NCBI RefSeq assembly: GCF_041380365.1
Contig: NZ_CP159981.1
Span: 124,001 to 188,000 of the forward strand
Source of the DNA: Buchananella sp. 14KM1171
Lineage (GTDB): Bacteria > Actinomycetota > Actinomycetes > Actinomycetales > Actinomycetaceae
Direction of reading: 5' to 3'
DNA length: 64,000 bases
Shown here: positions 18,239 through 25,682 of the stretch, piece by piece
Layout: each line of letters opens with the position of its first letter
Position numbering within the stretch: position 1 is the first letter of the stretch
Notes under the pieces: generated by a model
Seen by the model: the letters and a program-made list of their open reading frames with translations, nothing else
What the model was told of the DNA's origin: nothing
The model's database searches: none
Translations under genes and position numbers: made by a program

Positions 18239-20503
18239 TCAGCGCGTGGCGAGCCTGACGGATTGTTCCACCCGCTTGGACACTAGCTTCTCGCCGCCCA
18301 CCAGGAAGGCGGACACCGGGCGCGGCAGGGACTTCAGGTGCCTCTCCGTGAGCGGCTCCAGCTTGGTCGAGGCGGTCAGGAGCAGCACCCCGCCCTGGCG
18401 GGCGGTGAGCGCGGAGGCGGCCAGGGCGTCGGGGAAGTTGTTGCCGTTGGCGATCACCACGCGGCTGGGCTGGGCGAGCGTGGCCGGCCCCGAGGGGTAG
18501 GCGCGGGCCAGCTGCGCGGCGGTGTCGACCCGGGAGGCCCCCACCACCCGCCTGGTCGGGACGATTCCGGCGCCGTCCAGGGCCCGGTTGCCGGCGCCGC
18601 CCACGGAGACGATCTCCAGCTCCTGGGCGTGCTGGCGCAGGAACTGCTCCGTGCCCGCCGGGAGGGAGGCGCCATTGGTGACGACCGTGATGGACTCTGC
18701 GTTCTCAGAGATCGCGCCGGCGGCCAGGCCGTCGGGGAAGTTAGCGCCGTCGGTGACCAGGACGCGGCGCACCCTGCCCGCGTCCGCCGCCAGTGCACGC
18801 TGCGCGATCAGCACCGAGGTCTCCGCCCGGTTCTGGCCCGCGATGCGCTCAGACTCCAGTCCGGCTCCGCTCAGGCTGGCCTCCACGGCCGCCGGGACGG
18901 CGCCGTGCCCGCCCAGGATCACCACCTTGGTCACGCCGCGCCGCTTGAGCGTGTTGAGCACCTGGGGCTCCAGCGCGCCCTTGGTGTTGGTCAGGTAGAT
19001 CGGCGCGTCCAGGAGCCGGGACAGGCCGCCGGCGCTCAGGGCGTCGGCGTAGCTGCGGCCCGTGGCGAGCAGGGCGGTAGGGGAGGGCTCCTGCGCCTGG
19101 GTGATGCTCACGGCTGTGGCCACGCGGTCGGCCCCGGACAGGCGGGTGATCATCTGCGCGTCCACCCGCACCTGCCGGGTGAAGCTGCGCCGCGAACCGG
19201 TGGGGGTGAAGGTGATCGTGGCGGTGCCCGGCGTGCGCGGGCTCAGCACGCCGGTGTTGGCGTCCACGCTGAGGACGTCAGGGGCGGAGGAGGAGTAGGT
19301 GCCCGTGACCGCGAAGGTCATCGACTTGTACACTGTGGTGGCACTTAGCTGCGCGCGGTCGTTGCGCGCGAGCACGCCCGGATCCGTCAGCGTTACTGCG
19401 CCGGAGTCCGGGATCGGCACGTCCACCGCGTAGCAGCCGTCGCCCACCGCCAGGGCAGGGCTGCTGGCCTGCTCCGAGATGGAGACGTTCACGTAGTGGG
19501 TGTCCTCTGACTGGGCGAAGGCGTGGAAGCGCAGCTTGGGGTCCAGCAGCAGGTAGAGGTGCCCGGTTTCCCCGTTGAACGCGCCCTTGTGCTTGATGAG
19601 CTGGGGCAGCTCCTCCTCCCACATCTTCAAACCGTATGAGGGGCTCATGCGGTGGGGACTGCAGGCCAGGTTCTCGGAGCTGACGTACTGACCGGTCTTG
19701 AGCGTGAGCCCGAACGCCTCCCCGGTGCCGGGGCGCTCGTGTGCGATGCCGGTCAGAATCTGCTCTGCGGCCCGCTGGATCGCCACCCGCTCGGCGTCGT
19801 GATCCCACACCACGCGTTCGGCGTACTCGTTGGCGGAGCGGATGCCGGCCTGTGCCAGGGCGGTGCGCAGCGGCTTGCCGTCGAAAGGGGGATTGGCATT
19901 CCACATGCGGCGGCGCATCGCCCTGAAGTCGTTCATGGCGCTGCGCCGCACCTCGCCCTGGCGCAGGCGCACCGGCACGCGCACCTGCATGCCCGCGCCC
20001 AGCTCTAGACCCAGGTCCAGGTAGCGGGAGTTGGACAGGGTGCAGGAGGACCGGATGGGCTGCAGGCAGGGGTGGCCGCCGCTGAGCGGGAAGGCGGCCT
20101 GCTCGTTGCCGACGGCGCCCGTGACGGCCCCGTCCGCGTCACGGCCGGAGCCGCCTACCTGCGCGCCCGGCTCAGGCTGTTCCGCCTCCTCGGTGGGCTC
20201 CCCGCCGGTGTTGGCTAACTTCGCACCACCTTCGTCTCGGTTTGGGCCGGCCGGGCCCTGGTCGAACGGCGCCCAGGTCGGGTCACCGGCGCCACCGGGG
20301 GCGGCCTCGGGCACGCCGAGCGGCGGTGCGGCAGCGTCGTCCAGCACGATCGGCAGGGACAGGCCGGTGATCGGTGCGGCCGCATCGCCGCTGTCTGCGG
20401 TGGGGCGCGGGAAAGGCGAAATCGACACGTCGGCCGCCGCGACGGGCGCCACCAGGGTGGCCGTAACGCAGGCGGCGAGCAGCGATGCACGAAGGCGACG
20501 CAT
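18239..20503 (-). CDS. Secreted CAP-domain protein with Big2 and three cell-wall-binding (CWB2) repeats
   Basis: 754 aa. The signal peptide is MRRLRASLLAACVTATLVAP. A linker rich in Ala, Pro and Asp runs to about residue 150. Residues 195-350 resemble an SCP/CAP fold (NDFRAMRRRMWNANPP, RAAEQILTGIAHERPG, SSENLACSPHRM, EDTHYVNVSIS). A Big2-like Ig domain follows (LSVDANTGVLSPRTPGTATITF). Three CWB2 repeats then begin at RLSGADRVATAVSITQ, each with the LATGRSYADALSA / VVILGGHGAVP pattern. CWB2 repeats attach non-covalently to wall polymers, so the protein should be surface-bound. It is the gene next to dif and is transcribed away from it. Confidence 0.85.
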   Translation of the reverse strand: MRRLRASLLAACVTATLVAPVAAADVSISPFPRPTADSGDAAAPITGLSLPIVLDDAAAPPLGVPEAAPGGAGDPTWAPFDQGPAGPNRDEGGAKLANTGGEPTEEAEQPEPGAQVGGSGRDADGAVTGAVGNEQAAFPLSGGHPCLQPIRSSCTLSNSRYLDLGLELGAGMQVRVPVRLRQGEVRRSAMNDFRAMRRRMWNANPPFDGKPLRTALAQAGIRSANEYAERVVWDHDAERVAIQRAAEQILTGIAHERPGTGEAFGLTLKTGQYVSSENLACSPHRMSPSYGLKMWEEELPQLIKHKGAFNGETGHLYLLLDPKLRFHAFAQSEDTHYVNVSISEQASSPALAVGDGCYAVDVPIPDSGAVTLTDPGVLARNDRAQLSATTVYKSMTFAVTGTYSSSAPDVLSVDANTGVLSPRTPGTATITFTPTGSRRSFTRQVRVDAQMITRLSGADRVATAVSITQAQEPSPTALLATGRSYADALSAGGLSRLLDAPIYLTNTKGALEPQVLNTLKRRGVTKVVILGGHGAVPAAVEASLSGAGLESERIAGQNRAETSVLIAQRALAADAGRVRRVLVTDGANFPDGLAAGAISENAESITVVTNGASLPAGTEQFLRQHAQELEIVSVGGAGNRALDGAGIVPTRRVVGASRVDTAAQLARAYPSGPATLAQPSRVVIANGNNFPDALAASALTARQGGVLLLTASTKLEPLTERHLKSLPRPVSAFLVGGEKLVSKRVEQSVRLATR

Positions 20504-20851
20504 TCAAACTCCTAGGCGGGAACCATGCGCGACCACACAGCTCGCAGGTACCGCCTGACCGCGCCGGGATTGACAGACCTTGCTCAATCCCGGCCTTAGC
20601 TTATGCGCGCACGCCCGCGTTTGAAGAAAAGCGCCCGTGTCGCAGACGGGGTGCCGAATCGGGGGGAGCCCCCTCCCGCCCGATCTGACATAATGTACAT
20701 TATCGGCGCTTTGCGTGACTTCGGAGAGGGGTATCCGCCCGGCCTGGCCAAGCACAGCAGCGCCGCCAGCGGGCCGCGTCCCATCCTGCGGTGCGCGCCA
20801 AGCTCGGCCAGGCCGGGCCGGGCGGTCAGCCTTGACTAGTCGCTGCCCGCT
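20504..20851. other. Intergenic terminus segment containing dif
   Basis: 348 bp without a convincing gene. It contains the dif site (20683-20710) and the upstream region of the CWB2 protein gene. No ribosome-binding site precedes any of the short frames. Confidence 0.6.
20683..20710 (-). other. dif: dif: XerC/XerD chromosome dimer resolution site
   Basis: The minus strand reads AGCGCCGATAA (XerC arm), TGTACA (centre), TTATGTCAGAT (XerD arm), with the canonical 11-6-11 layout. The Escherichia coli site is GGTGCGCATAA, TGTATA, TTATGTTAAAT, and the actinobacterial form carries CCGATAAT and ACATTATGTCA, both present here. Gene orientation switches around this point, as expected at a terminus. 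The inner 14 bp (ATAATGTACATTAT) are a perfect palindrome, which could instead suggest an operator, but the asymmetric outer bases fit dif. Confidence 0.88.
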
Positions 20852-21637
20852 CTAGCCGCGCAGCTCGTCCCACCAGTTCAGGAACGCCAGCAGCTGGGCG
20901 TCCCAGAAGTCCCAGTCGTGCGCGCCCGGACCGTAGAACGTGTGGATGGCGGACTCGCCGTGCGCGGCCTTCGCCGCCGCCACGAAGTCCAGGTTGTGCT
21001 GGAACAGCGGGTCCTGCTCGCCACAGCTGACGTACAGGGCCGGCAGGCTGGCGCGGTCCACCAGACCCACCTGGGTCAGCAGGTCGACTTCGGTTCCTTC
21101 CAGCGGCGCATCGGGCCCAAAGACACGCCGGTGCTCGCCGCGCTCCAGCTCCTGCCAGCGGGCGGCCACGTTGAGGGTGCCGCTGAAGGCGCCACACACC
21201 GAGAACCGCTCGGGTGCGGCCAGCGCCCAGTGCATCGCGGCATACCCGCCCATGGACAGGCCGGCCACGCCGCAGTGCTCGGCCGGCACGTCCAGGCGCA
21301 GCAGCTCGGAGACGAACTTCGGCATGTCATAACGTAGGTAGTCCCAGTAGCGCATGCCGCCCACCTCGTTGGCCCCATACGAGCGCCCGAGTTCGGGCAT
21401 GACCACCACGATGTTGCGCCCCTTGACGTACTGGGTCAGGCGGGAATTGCGCGTCCAGATGGTGCAGTTTCCGCTCATGCCGTGCAGCAGGAACAGCAAC
21501 CGCTTGGGCTTTTGCCGCCCCTCTCCCCCGCTGCCGGCGGCAAGAATCGTGCCCTCCTTGTCCGACGGGTCGAAGACCGTGACCGGCACCTCCATCTGCA
21601 GGGAGGGCGCATACCATTCATAGCGCGCGATAGCCAT
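20852..21637 (-). CDS. Esterase of the esterase-D / tributyrin esterase family (alpha/beta hydrolase)
   Basis: 261 aa. The fold and triad are clear: the oxyanion segment LLFLLHGMSGN, nucleophile Ser128 in AGLSMGGYA, acid Asp in SCGEQDPLF, and His in YGPGAHDWDFW. There is no signal peptide, so it is cytosolic. The family includes S-formylglutathione hydrolases, tributyrin esterases and antigen-85-like acyltransferases; the substrate cannot be read from the sequence. It is monocistronic, the first gene right of dif and transcribed towards it. Confidence 0.88.
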   Translation of the reverse strand: MAIARYEWYAPSLQMEVPVTVFDPSDKEGTILAAGSGGEGRQKPKRLLFLLHGMSGNCTIWTRNSRLTQYVKGRNIVVVMPELGRSYGANEVGGMRYWDYLRYDMPKFVSELLRLDVPAEHCGVAGLSMGGYAAMHWALAAPERFSVCGAFSGTLNVAARWQELERGEHRRVFGPDAPLEGTEVDLLTQVGLVDRASLPALYVSCGEQDPLFQHNLDFVAAAKAAHGESAIHTFYGPGAHDWDFWDAQLLAFLNWWDELRG

Positions 21638-21723
21638 AAGGCAACCCTAACGAACCCGCCCCGGCCGCGCGGCCCCAATTGCCCACCAGTCCGTCCCTCT
21701 CCCCCGCCGCCGCGAAAGACGAA

Positions 21724-21757
21724 GGGGCGGGCGGCACCCCGTTGTGCCGCCCGCCCC
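21724..21757 (-). terminator. Terminator of bioY
   Basis: A perfect 14-bp stem (GGGGCGGGCGGCAC and its complement) with a 6-base loop, 16 bp past the bioY stop. On the minus strand it is followed by TTCGTCTTTC. Confidence 0.78.
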
Positions 21758-21772
21758 AGCCCGGCGCTGCTA

Positions 21773-22360
21773 TCAGCGGCGCTTGCCGGCGCCGATCAGC
21801 GCCCAGGCGCCCGGCACGAGCGCTGCCACGAGGACGCTCTTGAGCGCGTCGCCCACCAGGAACGGGACCACGCCCTTCTGGATGGCCACGATCACCGGCA
21901 TGTCCACGTGAATGACCATCCAGGTCACGCCCAGCAGGTAGACCAGGCCGGAGGCGCCCGCGCAGGCCAGCGCGAACTTCCACACCGAACGGTCCACGCC
22001 GCGCTCGGCGGCGTAACCCACGGCGTAGGCCGCCAGCACGTAGCCCAGGATGTAGCCGAAGGTGGGCGTCACGCCGTACTTGAAGCCGGCAAAGACGGGC
22101 GCCCCGACCATGCCGAGCAGGGCGTAGAGCCCCACGGCGGCGGTGCCCCGCTTGATGCCCAGGGCCGCGCCGACGGCCAGCACGCCCAGCGTGCCCAGAG
22201 AGACGGGCACCGGGGTGAAGCCGAGCGGGATGCGCACCTGGCTGAGCAGGAACACCACCAGGGTGCCGGAGAGCACCAGCGCCGCGTCGCGCGCCAGGGA
22301 GGCGGCCTTGGCGCCCCACATCGAATCAGCTAGGACCAGCGTGTCAGTCTTGTTTGCCAT
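21773..22360 (-). CDS. bioY: Biotin transporter substrate-binding subunit BioY
   Basis: 195 aa from the ATG at 22360; upstream in-frame codons run into the rbpA promoter region and lack a ribosome-binding site. It has six hydrophobic segments with the BioY hallmarks VRIPLGFTPVPVSLGTLGV, GAALGIKRG, GLYALLGMVGAPVFAGFKYGV, TFGYILGYVLAAYAVG and GDALKSVLVA. It is the S-component of an ECF transporter, either working alone or with shared EcfA/EcfT encoded elsewhere, as no bioM/bioN is adjacent. It is divergent from rbpA. Biotin uptake suggests at least partial biotin auxotrophy. Confidence 0.93.
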   Translation of the reverse strand: MANKTDTLVLADSMWGAKAASLARDAALVLSGTLVVFLLSQVRIPLGFTPVPVSLGTLGVLAVGAALGIKRGTAAVGLYALLGMVGAPVFAGFKYGVTPTFGYILGYVLAAYAVGYAAERGVDRSVWKFALACAGASGLVYLLGVTWMVIHVDMPVIVAIQKGVVPFLVGDALKSVLVAALVPGAWALIGAGKRR

Positions 22361-22484
22361 GGGTCCCAGCATGCCATCCCCCTGCGCGCCGCACATGCCT
22401 GCGCCGCCCATGGAACTTGCGGCCACATTTTGTATGTTCCCTCCAAGTGGACGACGCCGACCGCGCGACCGCCCGGCGCATGCA

Positions 22485-22514
22485 TTGCAGATCACACACA
22501 AGAATCGCTATACT
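22485..22514 (+). promoter_or_regulatory. Promoter of rbpA
   Basis: TTGCAG at 22485, an 18-bp spacer and TATACT at 22509 make a good vegetative promoter 49 bp before the rbpA ATG, with GGAAGGA at 22551. Confidence 0.7.
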
Positions 22515-22562
22515 TAATGCTTCGCATGCGCACCTGGTGGTGCGCCCGACGGAAGGACCTTG

Positions 22563-22907
22563 ATGGCCGAGCGCGCTTTGCGTGGAATGAAGATCGGGGC
22601 TCACAGCCTGGAGTCCGAGGAGGGCGTGGCGTTCGCCCCGCGCGTGCGCGTTGAATACATCTGCGTCAACGGCCACGTCACCGCGATCCCCTTCGCCGAC
22701 GACGCTGAGATCCCGGCCACCTGGGAGTGCAAGTGCGGCGCCAAGGGCGTGCGCGTTGGCGAGGCCGACCAGGAAGAGGAAAAGCCGGTCAAGCCGCAGC
22801 GCACCCACTGGGACATGCTGCTGGAGCGTCGTTCCATCGAGGAGCTGGACGAGCTCCTGGAGGAGCGCCTGGAGCTGCTGCGCACCGGTCAGCTGCGCCG
22901 CTTCTGA
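22563..22907 (+). CDS. rbpA: RNA polymerase-binding protein RbpA
   Basis: 114 aa, full family length, with GGAAGGA before the ATG. It has the N-terminal tail MAERALRGMKIGAHSLESE, a zinc-type core domain with YICVNGH...WECKCGAKG, a basic linker (KPVKPQRTHWDML) and the sigma-interaction domain ending ERRSIEELDELLEERLELLR. RbpA is actinobacteria-specific. It binds group 1/2 sigma factors and promoter DNA and stabilises open complexes. It is monocistronic on + among mostly minus-strand genes, with a strong terminator shared with ppm. Confidence 0.97.
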   Translation: MAERALRGMKIGAHSLESEEGVAFAPRVRVEYICVNGHVTAIPFADDAEIPATWECKCGAKGVRVGEADQEEEKPVKPQRTHWDMLLERRSIEELDELLEERLELLRTGQLRRF

Positions 22908-22969
22908 CCCCGCCGGCGCCGCGCGCGCCCAGGCCCGCCCGGCGGCAATAGCCGGGCGCCCGGCAAGTG

Positions 22970-23010
22970 AAAGGTGGCCCGCCCCGATTTCCTCGGGGCG
23001 GGCCACCTTT
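22970..23010. terminator. Bidirectional terminator between rbpA and ppm
   Basis: An 18-bp perfect stem (AAAGGTGGCCCGCCCCGA with its complement) and a 5-base loop. It ends in CCTTTGTG on + and in T-rich sequence on -. Confidence 0.85.
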
Positions 23011-23026
23011 GTGCCTAAGCGCTAAT

Positions 23027-23773
23027 TCACTTGCGGCGCTTGAAGAGGTTGCGCAGCTGGCGCGAGCGCTTCTGGAAGCCCCACTTGGCGGTGCGGCCCA
23101 GCGCCTCGGTGATGATGTTGCCGCTCATCTTGGAAACGCCCTGCTCGCGCTCGACAAAGCTGATCGGCACCTCGGCGATCTTGCCGCCGATCGCGTCAAC
23201 GCGGCGGGTCATGTCGATCTGGAAGCAGTAGCCGGCGGACTCGATGGAGGTCAGGTCCAGGCGGCGCAGCAGGTCGGCGCGGAACACGCGGAAGCCGGCG
23301 GTGGCGTCACGCACGCCCATGCCCAGCCAGATCTCGGTCCACAGGGAGCCACCGCGCGAGAGCAGGCGGCGGCGCAGCGGCCAGCCCACGGTGCCGCCGC
23401 CGCGCACCCAGCGCGAGCCGATCACCAGGTCGGGGTGGTCGGGCGCCTGGGCGCGGTGCAGCAGCACGGGCAGCTGCTCGGGGCGGTGGGAGCCGTCAGC
23501 GTCCATCTCGCACAGGAAGTCGTACCCGCGCTCCAGGCCCCACTGGAAGGCCGCGATGTAGGCGGGGCCCAGGCCTTCCTTCTTGGTGCGGTGCAGCACG
23601 TGCACGCGCTCGTCCTGCGCCGCCTTCTCATCGGCCCACTTGCCGGTGCCGTCCGGGGAGGCGTCGTCCGCGATCAGGACGTGGACCTCGGGGGCGGCGC
23701 GCAGGATCCGCTCCAGCACTCCAGGTAGGGACTCCATCTCGTTGTAGGTGGGGATACACACCAGGATGCTCAT
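23027..23773 (-). CDS. ppm1: Polyprenol monophosphomannose synthase (GT2)
   Basis: 248 aa with the GT2 hallmarks of dolichol/polyprenol-phosphate mannose synthases: ILVCIPTYNEMESL, LIADDASPDGTG, CEMDADGSHRPEQLP (the DxD-type metal site) and DLVIGSRWVRGG. It transfers mannose from GDP-mannose to polyprenyl phosphate for extracytoplasmic mannosylation of lipoglycans or proteins. It lies 25 bp downstream of lnt. In mycobacteria the two are fused as Ppm1 or adjacent, which supports both calls. It has no membrane anchor of its own. Confidence 0.94.
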   Translation of the reverse strand: MSILVCIPTYNEMESLPGVLERILRAAPEVHVLIADDASPDGTGKWADEKAAQDERVHVLHRTKKEGLGPAYIAAFQWGLERGYDFLCEMDADGSHRPEQLPVLLHRAQAPDHPDLVIGSRWVRGGGTVGWPLRRRLLSRGGSLWTEIWLGMGVRDATAGFRVFRADLLRRLDLTSIESAGYCFQIDMTRRVDAIGGKIAEVPISFVEREQGVSKMSGNIITEALGRTAKWGFQKRSRQLRNLFKRRK

Positions 23774-23798
23774 GCTTTAACACCTCATCAGTTATCTA

Positions 23799-25682
23799 TC
23801 AGGCGCGCCGTTGCGCTTTGGCACTCAAGGCCAAGGTGATTCTACTCCGCGCGGCGACCACCAGTCCGCACCCGGCCAGGAGCGCGGCGCCCAGGGCCAG
23901 CGCGTTCTCCACCGCGCCGCCTATGCGGGCCGCGATGGTGAGGGGCTGCTCTCCCACCGGGAATTCGAACAGGAGGCTGCGGGCGGTGAACAGTTCGCGC
24001 TTGTCCAGCAGGGTGCCGTCGGGCCCCACCACGCCGCTGACGCCGACCGTGGAGATCTGCACGGCGGGCCGGTTGAACTCTGCGGCGCGCAGGCGGGTCA
24101 TGGTCAGCTGCTGTTCGCTTTCGGCGGTGTAGCCGAAGGTGGCGTTGTTGGTGGGGATGTAGAGGAATTCGCCGCGCGCGGCCTGCCGCATGACGCTGCC
24201 GACTCCGACCTCGAAGCAGATGCCCACGCCCACGTTCACCGTGCGTCCGAGCTGGGCGGCGTGCACGGGCAGGATGGCCGGGGCCGTGCCGGGCAGCATG
24301 TCGATGCTGAGTAGGTCGGTCAGGCTGCTCACGCGGGTGACGAAGGAGCGCATCGGCAGGAATTCGGCGAACGGGACGGGCACCTGCTTGGTGTACTGCG
24401 CCCCGTATTTGGCGCCGTCGAACAGCACGATGTCGTTGTACCGCACCAGCCTGGACGACGCTCCGCCCGCCTGGTTCTTGGCATCGGCCCGCGAGTTGGG
24501 GGCCGCCACGCCTCCGCCATGCGCGCCGGGCCGCCCGGTAGGCGCGGCGCCCTCTTGCTCGTAGCGCACGGCGCCCACCGCGATGGGGGCGGCTACGGCC
24601 GCCTGGGCGTCGCTGACCAGGGCGTGGATCTCGGGGTGGTCGCGCGGGTCGCGGTCTGCGGCATTCTCCGGCCACAGCACCATGTCTAGCTTCCAGCCGC
24701 GACTGGCGGCCACCTGCGCGGCCTTCTTGGTTTCCTCGGCGTGGTTGCGGGTTACCTCCGCCGCCACCAGGAAGGCGTCCATGCCGGGGTTGTCCACGTT
24801 GCCCTGCACGGCGGCCACCTTCACGGTCTCCCCCGCGCCCTCCACGCCGAGGGGGGCCATGCGCAGCCCGGGCACGAAGGCCGGGGCGATCGAGAGGGCC
24901 AAGGCCGTGCCGGCCAGGATCAGGGCGTTCTTCCCGTAGGACCACAGCATCAGCAGCAGGGCCAGGCCCCAGAAGGCCAGGAAGGCCACCAGCCCGGCGG
25001 AGGAGAGCAGGCGCACGTACGCCAGCAGCGGCCCGTCCACCTGGGTGTAAGACAGGTTAGCCCAGGCCAACCCGCCCCACGGGTAGTAGGAGCGCAGCAC
25101 GTCGGTGCCGGCGAAGGCGAGCGCCCAGAACGCCGAGAGCGTGAGCACCTCCGCGATGGTCAGGCGCTCAGCCAGCGCCGAGTGCAGCACTCCGGGGCTG
25201 GGCGGGCGCCCGGCCAGGATCTCCTCGCGGGCTTCTTGCTGGGTGGGCGGGCGGCGCATGAGCGCGCCTGCCCGACGCGCGGCGCTCCAGGCGGCGTGGT
25301 GCCTGCGCCCCCGGCCGGTGAGGCGGTTGCCCGCCAGCGCGGTGATGCCCGTGGCGGCGGCCACGAACAGCGCCTCGAAGGCGCTAAGCAGCACCCACAC
25401 CCACGTCGCGTCCAGCGAGAAGCGAATGAAGTAGAGGGTGGGCAGGAAGTAGGTCAGTCCCGCCAGGAAGCCGTAGAGCGTGGCCCGCGCGGCGCTGGTC
25501 TGCAGGGAGAGGTAGCCCAGCAGGCCGAGCCCGAGCGGGGCGGCCCACCACAGGTTGAAGGGCGGCGGCGCGGCGGCCATGACGAGGCCCGCCAGAAGCG
25601 CCGAGATCGAGTGGACCTGCCACAGGGGCCTGCGCCGCCGGCTGAGGTCGGACTCCTTGGGGCCTAGATTTGCCCACTCCAT
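23799..25682 (-). CDS. lnt: Apolipoprotein N-acyltransferase
   Basis: 627 aa: about eight hydrophobic segments, then a nitrilase-like domain. The catalytic elements are Glu in LWPENAADRDP, Lys in YTKQVPVPFAEFLPM, and Cys in GVGICFEVGVG. A Gly/Ala/Arg insertion of about 30 residues ([15 protein letters not shown] region) interrupts the nitrilase domain before LVRYNDIVLF. Lnt adds the third acyl chain to lipoproteins at the membrane. The start overlaps the helY end by 19 bp, which couples the two genes. The next gene is ppm. Confidence 0.93.
   Translation of the reverse strand: MEWANLGPKESDLSRRRRPLWQVHSISALLAGLVMAAAPPPFNLWWAAPLGLGLLGYLSLQTSAARATLYGFLAGLTYFLPTLYFIRFSLDATWVWVLLSAFEALFVAAATGITALAGNRLTGRGRRHHAAWSAARRAGALMRRPPTQQEAREEILAGRPPSPGVLHSALAERLTIAEVLTLSAFWALAFAGTDVLRSYYPWGGLAWANLSYTQVDGPLLAYVRLLSSAGLVAFLAFWGLALLLMLWSYGKNALILAGTALALSIAPAFVPGLRMAPLGVEGAGETVKVAAVQGNVDNPGMDAFLVAAEVTRNHAEETKKAAQVAASRGWKLDMVLWPENAADRDPRDHPEIHALVSDAQAAVAAPIAVGAVRYEQEGAAPTGRPGAHGGGVAAPNSRADAKNQAGGASSRLVRYNDIVLFDGAKYGAQYTKQVPVPFAEFLPMRSFVTRVSSLTDLLSIDMLPGTAPAILPVHAAQLGRTVNVGVGICFEVGVGSVMRQAARGEFLYIPTNNATFGYTAESEQQLTMTRLRAAEFNRPAVQISTVGVSGVVGPDGTLLDKRELFTARSLLFEFPVGEQPLTIAARIGGAVENALALGAALLAGCGLVVAARSRITLALSAKAQRRA

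Noticed and set aside
20690-20703. ATAATGTACATTAT as a repressor operator.
   Set aside because: The conserved asymmetric outer bases and 11-6-11 layout fit dif much better, and it lies about 180 bp from the nearest start.
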